Shown here one piece after another: positions 59,553 to 64,000 of a DNA stretch of 64,000 bases (positions within the stretch are counted from its first letter, which is position 1; the number at the start of each line of letters is the position of its first letter). This stretch comes from Pseudobutyrivibrio ruminis AD2017 (GTDB lineage Bacteria; Bacillota; Clostridia; Lachnospirales; Lachnospiraceae). Position numbers and translations under genes: made by a program. The notes under the pieces were generated by a model. The model was given only the letters and a program-made list of their open reading frames with translations, did no database searches and had not been told where the DNA came from. Where the stretch lies: contig NZ_AUJQ01000009.1 in the NCBI RefSeq assembly GCF_000424305.1, forward strand, positions 62,001-126,000, in the 5' to 3' direction.

Positions 59553-60626
59553 ATGCTTAGAATCGGAATGCTTACAAGTGGTGGTGACTGCCAGGCATTG
59601 AACGCTGCTATGCGTGGTGTTGTTAAGGGTTTGGCTGCAAATGTGAAGGACCTTGAGGTTTACGGCTTCTTCAATGGCTATAAGGGTCTGATTTATGGGG
59701 ATTACAGACTCCTTACCAGCCAGGATTTCTCAGGTATTTTGACACGTGGTGGCACTATCCTGGGCTCTAGCCGTCAGCCATTCAAGCTCATGCGTGAGCC
59801 AGATGAGAACGGCCTTGATAAGGTAGAGGCAATGAAGTCCAACTATTACAAGCTAAACCTTAGCTGCCTGGTTATCCTTGGTGGTAACGGAACACAGAAG
59901 ACAGCTAATCTTCTTAGAGAGGAAGGGCTTAACATTATCCATCTTCCAAAGACTATTGATAACGATATCTTCGGAACAGATGTGACCTTCGGTTTCCAGA
60001 GTGCCATTGATATCGCATGTAACACCATCGATTGCATCCATACTACAGCATCATCTCATAGCCGTGTATTTATCGTAGAGGTTATGGGACATAAGGTAGG
60101 CTGGCTTACATTGTATGCAGGTGTTGCATCAGGAGCTGATATCATCCTGCTTCCAGAGATTCCATACGATATCAAGAAGGTCATAAAGGCCATCAATCAT
60201 CGTGCGGAAGAAGGTAAGGGCTTCACCATCCTTGCAGTTGCCGAGGGCGCAATATCCAAGGAAGATGCAAAGCTTTCGAAGAAGGATTACAAGAAGAAAT
60301 TAGAGACCTCCAAATATCCATCAGTTTCCTATGAAATCGCTGATAGAATCCAGAAGGAAACAGGTATTGAGGTACGTGTCACTGTTCCGGGACACATGCA
60401 GCGAGGCGGTAGCCCAGATCCATTCGACAGAGTACTTTGTACACGTCTTGGTTCAGCAGCTGCACAGGCTATCATGGACGGAGATTTCGGTAACATGATT
60501 GCAATGGTAGATGGCAAGACAAAGCGCATTCCTCTTGAAAAGGTTGCAGGAAAGCTTAAGGTAGTTGAGCCAGATTGCCAGATGATAGAAGAAGCTAAGC
60601 GAATCGGCATTAGCTTCGGTGATTAA
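59553..60626 (+). CDS. pfkA: 6-phosphofructokinase, mixed-type
   Basis: 357 residues. Phosphorylates fructose 6-phosphate in glycolysis. MLTSGGDCQALNAAMRG, ILGSSRQPF, catalytic PKTIDND (Asp136), MGHKVGWLTLYAG, and PGHMQRGGSPDPFD. The phosphate-donor switch residues are Gly113 (GGNGT, ATP-type) and Lys133 (PKTIDND, usual in PPi-type), so donor use may not be plain ATP. GAAGGAGAAGG precedes the ATG. Confidence 0.93.
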   Translation: MLRIGMLTSGGDCQALNAAMRGVVKGLAANVKDLEVYGFFNGYKGLIYGDYRLLTSQDFSGILTRGGTILGSSRQPFKLMREPDENGLDKVEAMKSNYYKLNLSCLVILGGNGTQKTANLLREEGLNIIHLPKTIDNDIFGTDVTFGFQSAIDIACNTIDCIHTTASSHSRVFIVEVMGHKVGWLTLYAGVASGADIILLPEIPYDIKKVIKAINHRAEEGKGFTILAVAEGAISKEDAKLSKKDYKKKLETSKYPSVSYEIADRIQKETGIEVRVTVPGHMQRGGSPDPFDRVLCTRLGSAAAQAIMDGDFGNMIAMVDGKTKRIPLEKVAGKLKVVEPDCQMIEEAKRIGISFGD

Positions 60627-60654
60627 AAGAAAGAAAAAAGGGTAGGTATTTGTT

Positions 60655-62244
60655 ATGTCTTATATGGCATTATATAGAAAGTTCAGGCCACAGACCTTTG
60701 AGGATGTTAAGGGCCAGGACCACATCGTGACAACTTTAAAGAATCAGATAAAGAGTGACCGTATAGGACATGCATATCTTTTCACAGGAACAAGAGGAAC
60801 AGGTAAGACAACTATCGCCAAGATTCTTGCCCGCACCATCAACTGCGAGAATCCTGTGGACGGCTGCCCATGTATGGAATGCGCTATGTGCAAATCCATC
60901 ACAGCCGGCAATTCCATGAATGTAATAGAAATGGATGCTGCCTCAAACAACGGTGTAGATAGCATCCGACAGATAGTAGAGGAGGTGGCATACCCTCCTA
61001 CAGAAGGTAAATACAAGGTTTACATCATCGATGAGGTACATATGCTTAGTACCGGAGCCTTTAACGCCTTGCTTAAGACCTTGGAGGAGCCACCTTCTTA
61101 TGTTGTGTTTATATTGGCAACAACAGAAGTACACAAGATTCCAATTACCATCCTTAGCCGTTGTCAGAGATATGATTTTCATCGTATTTCCATCGACACC
61201 ATTTCAGCCCGCTTAAAGGAGCTGATGGATAAGGAGGGTGTAGATGTAGAGGATAAGGCCATCCGCTATATCGCCAAGGCAGCAGACGGTTCCATGCGAG
61301 ACGGATTAAGTCTTTTAGACCAGTGTATAGCCTTTTATATAGGCCAGACTCTTACCTATGATAATGTACTGAAGGTGTTAGGCGCCATTGATACTGAGGT
61401 ATTTTCAAGATTACTTCGTCATATCATTAATGGGGAAATCACCCAGTGCATCGGCATCTTAGAGGAGATAATCACTCAGGGCCGTGACCTGAACCAGTTT
61501 GTAATAGATTTCACATGGTATCTTAGAAACCTGATGCTTCTCAAGAGTTCAGATGATATGGAGGATGTACTTGAAATGTCTTCTGATAATCTGGCTTTAT
61601 TAAAAGAAGAAGCCAAGATGGTTGACACCGAGATTTTGATGCGATATATTCAAGTTCTCTCGGCACTTTCTAATGATATTAAGTATGCAAGCGGTAAGCG
61701 AGTTCTTATCGAGATTGCACTTATCAAGCTGTGTAAGCCAGAGATGGAGCAGGATATTTCTGCTCTCAACAATAGAATGGCAAACCTTGAGAAAAAGGTG
61801 GAAAAGGGTGTGCCAGTAGTAATGGCTGCTCCTGCAGCAGGGCAGGCAGCACCTGCAGCTGCGCCAGTAACAAAGGCCCCACTACCAGCAGCAGTGCCAG
61901 ATGAAGTAAAGCAGGTGGCATCCAGCTGGGGCAATGTTTTAGGCCAGGTACCACCAAACATCAAAATGTATCTTAAGGAAGTAAACACTATTACAGTCAA
62001 TGAACTAGGCGAGCTGGTACTGATATTTGACCAGCCACAGGGAAGTGAACGCATGGCAGGCGATTTCGTAAATAGACCAGAGGTCATTGAAGAAATATCT
62101 AAAGCCATCGAAAACATGATTAAAAAGACTGTAAATATCAAAGTAGAGATTAATTCCAGCGGCGTAAGCTCACAGGATTCAAAGACAGATATCCGAGATT
62201 TCTTCGCCAGCAAAGGAATTGAAATAGAAGTAGACCCAGAATAG
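60655..62244 (+). CDS. dnaX: DNA polymerase III subunit gamma/tau
   Basis: 529 residues; clamp-loader subunit. Walker A GTRGTGKTT, zinc ligands in CENPVDGCPCMECAMC, Walker B YIIDEVHML and the SRCQRYDFHRI sensor region. The Ala-rich linker (AAPAAGQAAPAAAPV) then leads to a C-terminal tau-like tail. I see no clear slippery site for frameshifting. Followed by ybaB-recR, a standard order in Firmicutes. Confidence 0.96.
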   Translation: MSYMALYRKFRPQTFEDVKGQDHIVTTLKNQIKSDRIGHAYLFTGTRGTGKTTIAKILARTINCENPVDGCPCMECAMCKSITAGNSMNVIEMDAASNNGVDSIRQIVEEVAYPPTEGKYKVYIIDEVHMLSTGAFNALLKTLEEPPSYVVFILATTEVHKIPITILSRCQRYDFHRISIDTISARLKELMDKEGVDVEDKAIRYIAKAADGSMRDGLSLLDQCIAFYIGQTLTYDNVLKVLGAIDTEVFSRLLRHIINGEITQCIGILEEIITQGRDLNQFVIDFTWYLRNLMLLKSSDDMEDVLEMSSDNLALLKEEAKMVDTEILMRYIQVLSALSNDIKYASGKRVLIEIALIKLCKPEMEQDISALNNRMANLEKKVEKGVPVVMAAPAAGQAAPAAAPVTKAPLPAAVPDEVKQVASSWGNVLGQVPPNIKMYLKEVNTITVNELGELVLIFDQPQGSERMAGDFVNRPEVIEEISKAIENMIKKTVNIKVEINSSGVSSQDSKTDIRDFFASKGIEIEVDPE

Positions 62245-62286
62245 TCTACGTAACATTAACCAGATAGAAAATGGAGGATTAAAGAT

Positions 62287-62628
62287 ATGGGTAAAGGAAG
62301 AGGCGGATTTCCAGGCGGAGCAATGGGTGGAGCTAACATGGCTAACCTTATGAAGCAGGCTCAGCGTATGCAGCGTCAGATGGAAGAGGCTCAGGCAAAG
62401 CTTGAGGAGACAGAGGTTACAGGTACAGCCGGTGGCGGTGTTGTAGAAGTAACAGTTACAGGTTCAAAGGAAATCACAAAGGTACACATCGATCCAGAGG
62501 CAGTAGACCCAGATGATGTTGAAATGCTTGAGGACCTTGTTATGGCAGCAACAAACGAAGCACTTCACAAGATTGATGAGATTACAGCAGCATCTATGCC
62601 AAAGATGCCAGGTGGACTAGGATTCTAA
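62287..62628 (+). CDS. YbaB/EbfC family nucleoid-associated protein
   Basis: 113 residues. Starts with a Gly-rich GKGRGGFPGGAMGG, then the helical NLMKQAQRMQRQMEEAQAKLEETEVTG and the beta part VVEVTVTGSKEITKVHID. Binds DNA in the dnaX-ybaB-recR group. AAAATGGAGGATTAAAGAT precedes the ATG. Confidence 0.94.
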   Translation: MGKGRGGFPGGAMGGANMANLMKQAQRMQRQMEEAQAKLEETEVTGTAGGGVVEVTVTGSKEITKVHIDPEAVDPDDVEMLEDLVMAATNEALHKIDEITAASMPKMPGGLGF

Positions 62629-62631
62629 TAA

Positions 62632-63231
62632 ATGGAATATTACAGCAAAGAAATTAGCAACTTAATAGCAGAGCTAAGCGATTTGCCAAGCATTGGAAAT
62701 AAGTCAGCCCAGAGGCTGGCTTTCCATATATTAGGCATGGACGAAGAAAAGGTAAACGACCTTGCCAATGCTATAGTGCAGGCAAGAAAAAACGTTAGAT
62801 ACTGTAAGGAATGTTTTACCCTTACAGATGAAGAACTTTGTCCTATATGCTCTAATCCAAAGCGTAACCACAACATAATCATGGTGGTTGAGGACACTAG
62901 GGATTTGGCAGCCTATGAAAAGACAGGCAAATTCGACGGAGTTTACCACGTACTTCACGGTGCAATCTCACCTATGGCAGGCATCGGCCCTGGTGACATC
63001 AAGCTAAAGGAACTGATGGTTAGATTACAGCAAAATGATGTAGAAGAGGTTATTGTAGCTACCAATTCTTCGTTAGAAGGTGAGACTACAGCCGCTTACA
63101 TTAGCAAGCTGATTAAACCTACAGGCATAAAGGTAAGTAGAATAGCATCAGGCGTGCCAGTTGGTGGCAACCTTGAATATATAGACGAGGTAACATTACT
63201 TAGAGCGCTTGAGGGTAGAACTGAATTGTAG
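62632..63231 (+). CDS. recR: Recombination protein RecR
   Basis: 199 residues. RecFOR pathway DNA-binding protein. Helix-hairpin-helix LPSIGNKSAQRLAFH, the zinc site CKECFTLTDEELCPIC, and a Toprim domain (MVVEDTRDLAAYEKTGKF, LKELMVRLQ). ATG starts 4 bp after ybaB, coupled to it. Terminator follows. Confidence 0.97.
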   Translation: MEYYSKEISNLIAELSDLPSIGNKSAQRLAFHILGMDEEKVNDLANAIVQARKNVRYCKECFTLTDEELCPICSNPKRNHNIIMVVEDTRDLAAYEKTGKFDGVYHVLHGAISPMAGIGPGDIKLKELMVRLQQNDVEEVIVATNSSLEGETTAAYISKLIKPTGIKVSRIASGVPVGGNLEYIDEVTLLRALEGRTEL

Positions 63232-63240
63232 ATATTTTGA

Positions 63241-63268
63241 GAAAGACCTTCGGGTCTTTCTTTTTTTT
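63241..63268 (+). terminator. Rho-independent terminator after recR
   Basis: GAAAGACC (63241-63248) pairs with GGTCTTTC (63251-63258 approximately) around a TTCG-type loop, followed by a long T run. Confidence 0.92.
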
Positions 63269-63305
63269 GTAAAAATACTACACAGAGAGGCTAAAATGTA
63301 TGATT

Positions 63306-63369
63306 TGGCAAAAAATGACAAAATCTGGCAAGAATTGTAGTTGACTCAGTAAAATTAAAAAATTAAAAT
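63306..63369 (+). promoter_or_regulatory. Promoter region of the last gene with paired repeats
   Basis: TGGCA occurs at 63306-63310 and 63326-63330, a 20-bp period. TTGACT (63341-63346) and TAAAAT (63364-63369) with a 17-bp spacer form a good promoter. TGGCAA is the reverse complement of the TTGCCA repeats before the coiled-coil protein gene. Confidence 0.5.
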
Positions 63370-63429
63370 ATATAATTGTGAAAAAAGTGTGTAATTTTTT
63401 ACAAAAAATTGTGAAAGGGAAGTGTTATT

Positions 63430-64000
63430 GTGAAAAAGGTTAAGAAAAAAATAGTGGCAATAACAATGCTTGCAGCGTTGTTATTAAGCAGTACCGCAGT
63501 ATATGCTGACACTATTGAAGTTGGAACTATTCCAACACAGGAAGTAGTGGAACTGAAAACAGAAAACGAAGAACCTAAGGCAGATGAATCTAAAGAGGGC
63601 GAGTCTGAAGGAGAAGAACCTAAGGTAGATGAGCACAAAGAGGGCGATTCTGAAGGGGAAGTACCAAAGGAAGATGAGCACAAAGAAGGCGAATCTGAAG
63701 GAGATGTACCTGGGGAAGTTGTAAAAGAACCATGCGAACATGTGTGGGAAGATAGGTGTGAATATGTTGATAACAATACCCACAAAGTGTACAAGCAGTG
63801 CACAAAGTGCGGTGAAATAAAAGATGAGAATATAGAAGATTGCGATATCTCAGAATATAAAATTAATGAAAATTCACATAACTGTATAGAATCAGGCAAG
63901 CATATAGAGTATGCATCTTGTAAAAAATGCGAGCACGTATTTGAAAAGGTTACAGATTGTACAATACCTGAATATAAAATCACAGAAAAATCAGCTGAGA
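63430..64000 (+). CDS. Secreted repeat protein (3' truncated by the window end)
   Basis: Open from GTG 63430 to the last base, so the protein continues. A signal peptide (VKKVKKKIVAITMLAALLLS, cleavage near VYA-DT) is followed by three 15-residue acidic repeats (residues 47-61, 62-76, 77-91, each PKxDExKEGxSEG-like), then Cys-rich segments of the CxxC kind (CEHVWED, QCTKCGE, SCKKCEH). AAAGGGAAG precedes the GTG. Probably an extracellular or wall protein; function unknown. Confidence 0.75.
   Translation, partial: MKKVKKKIVAITMLAALLLSSTAVYADTIEVGTIPTQEVVELKTENEEPKADESKEGESEGEEPKVDEHKEGDSEGEVPKEDEHKEGESEGDVPGEVVKEPCEHVWEDRCEYVDNNTHKVYKQCTKCGEIKDENIEDCDISEYKINENSHNCIESGKHIEYASCKKCEHVFEKVTDCTIPEYKITEKSAE

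Noticed and set aside
60655-62244. Programmed frameshift in dnaX
   Set aside because: Only five A's in a row before GG near 61791 and no clear slippery heptamer with a following stem; the frame reads through normally.
63399-63983. 194-residue minus-strand frame at the right end
   Set aside because: It mirrors the repeats of the plus-strand secreted protein (Ser/Pro-rich shadow of the acidic repeats) and has no ribosome site of its own.

Overview
The window looks like a chromosomal segment of a low-GC, anaerobic Gram-positive bacterium of the Lachnospiraceae, most like the Butyrivibrio/Pseudobutyrivibrio group. This is inferred from gene content and protein style (rpsF-ssb-rpsR, gdpP-rplI-dnaB, a complete atp operon, DUF6106 and DUF1858 proteins, many sugar-use genes) and was not checked by a database search. 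I see no rRNA, tRNA, insertion sequence, prophage or CRISPR array.

Layout. 1-9.5 kb: housekeeping genes for rRNA/tRNA methylation, a PAP2-like membrane protein, a sirtuin, rpsF-ssb-rpsR, a tRNA-editing deacylase, sfsA, yqeY, a DMT transporter, and a large adenosine-deaminase-like protein with an extra C-terminal domain. 9.7-13.4 kb: a giant Ala-rich coiled-coil surface protein and a 56-codon small gene. 13.5-16.7 kb: an orphan LarC N-terminal half, a PAS-GAF-GGDEF cyclase and an AraC regulator. 17-30 kb: a galactoside/oligosaccharide region with an ABC binding protein, two permeases, GH2 beta-galactosidase, galactokinase, a LacI regulator, a GH13 alpha-glucosidase/neopullulanase, a CdaR-like regulator and a shared MsmK-type ATPase. 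The AraC protein probably controls the transporter, and MsmK probably powers it.

30-36 kb: gdpP-rplI-dnaB, a 2[4Fe-4S] ferredoxin missed by long-ORF calling, a DUF1858 protein and mecA. 36-38 kb: a two-gene unit in which a protein kinase is fused to a ParA-like domain lacking the P-loop lysines, followed by a second such ParA-like protein. 38-42 kb: a GH18 enzyme, Sua5, a Cys-less LMW-phosphatase-like protein and dCMP deaminase. 42-49.4 kb: the atp operon, whose c subunit carries the residues of a sodium site.

49.4-56.7 kb is the most accessory-looking part. It starts with a four-unit array of GC-rich dyads with a period of about 74 bp, next to a PD-(D/E)XK-like gene. After nudix and greA comes a GHKL histidine kinase/LytTR regulator pair, a perfect 18-bp direct repeat with 20-bp period, and then a signal-less three-PG-binding-domain lysozyme, an AT-rich lipoprotein and a small protein. 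I regard this as a candidate undescribed signal-controlled muralytic module. 56.8-63.2 kb returns to housekeeping: a tocopherol-cyclase-like protein, pepD, pfkA, dnaX, ybaB and recR. The window ends inside a secreted repeat protein whose promoter region resembles that of the giant coiled-coil protein.
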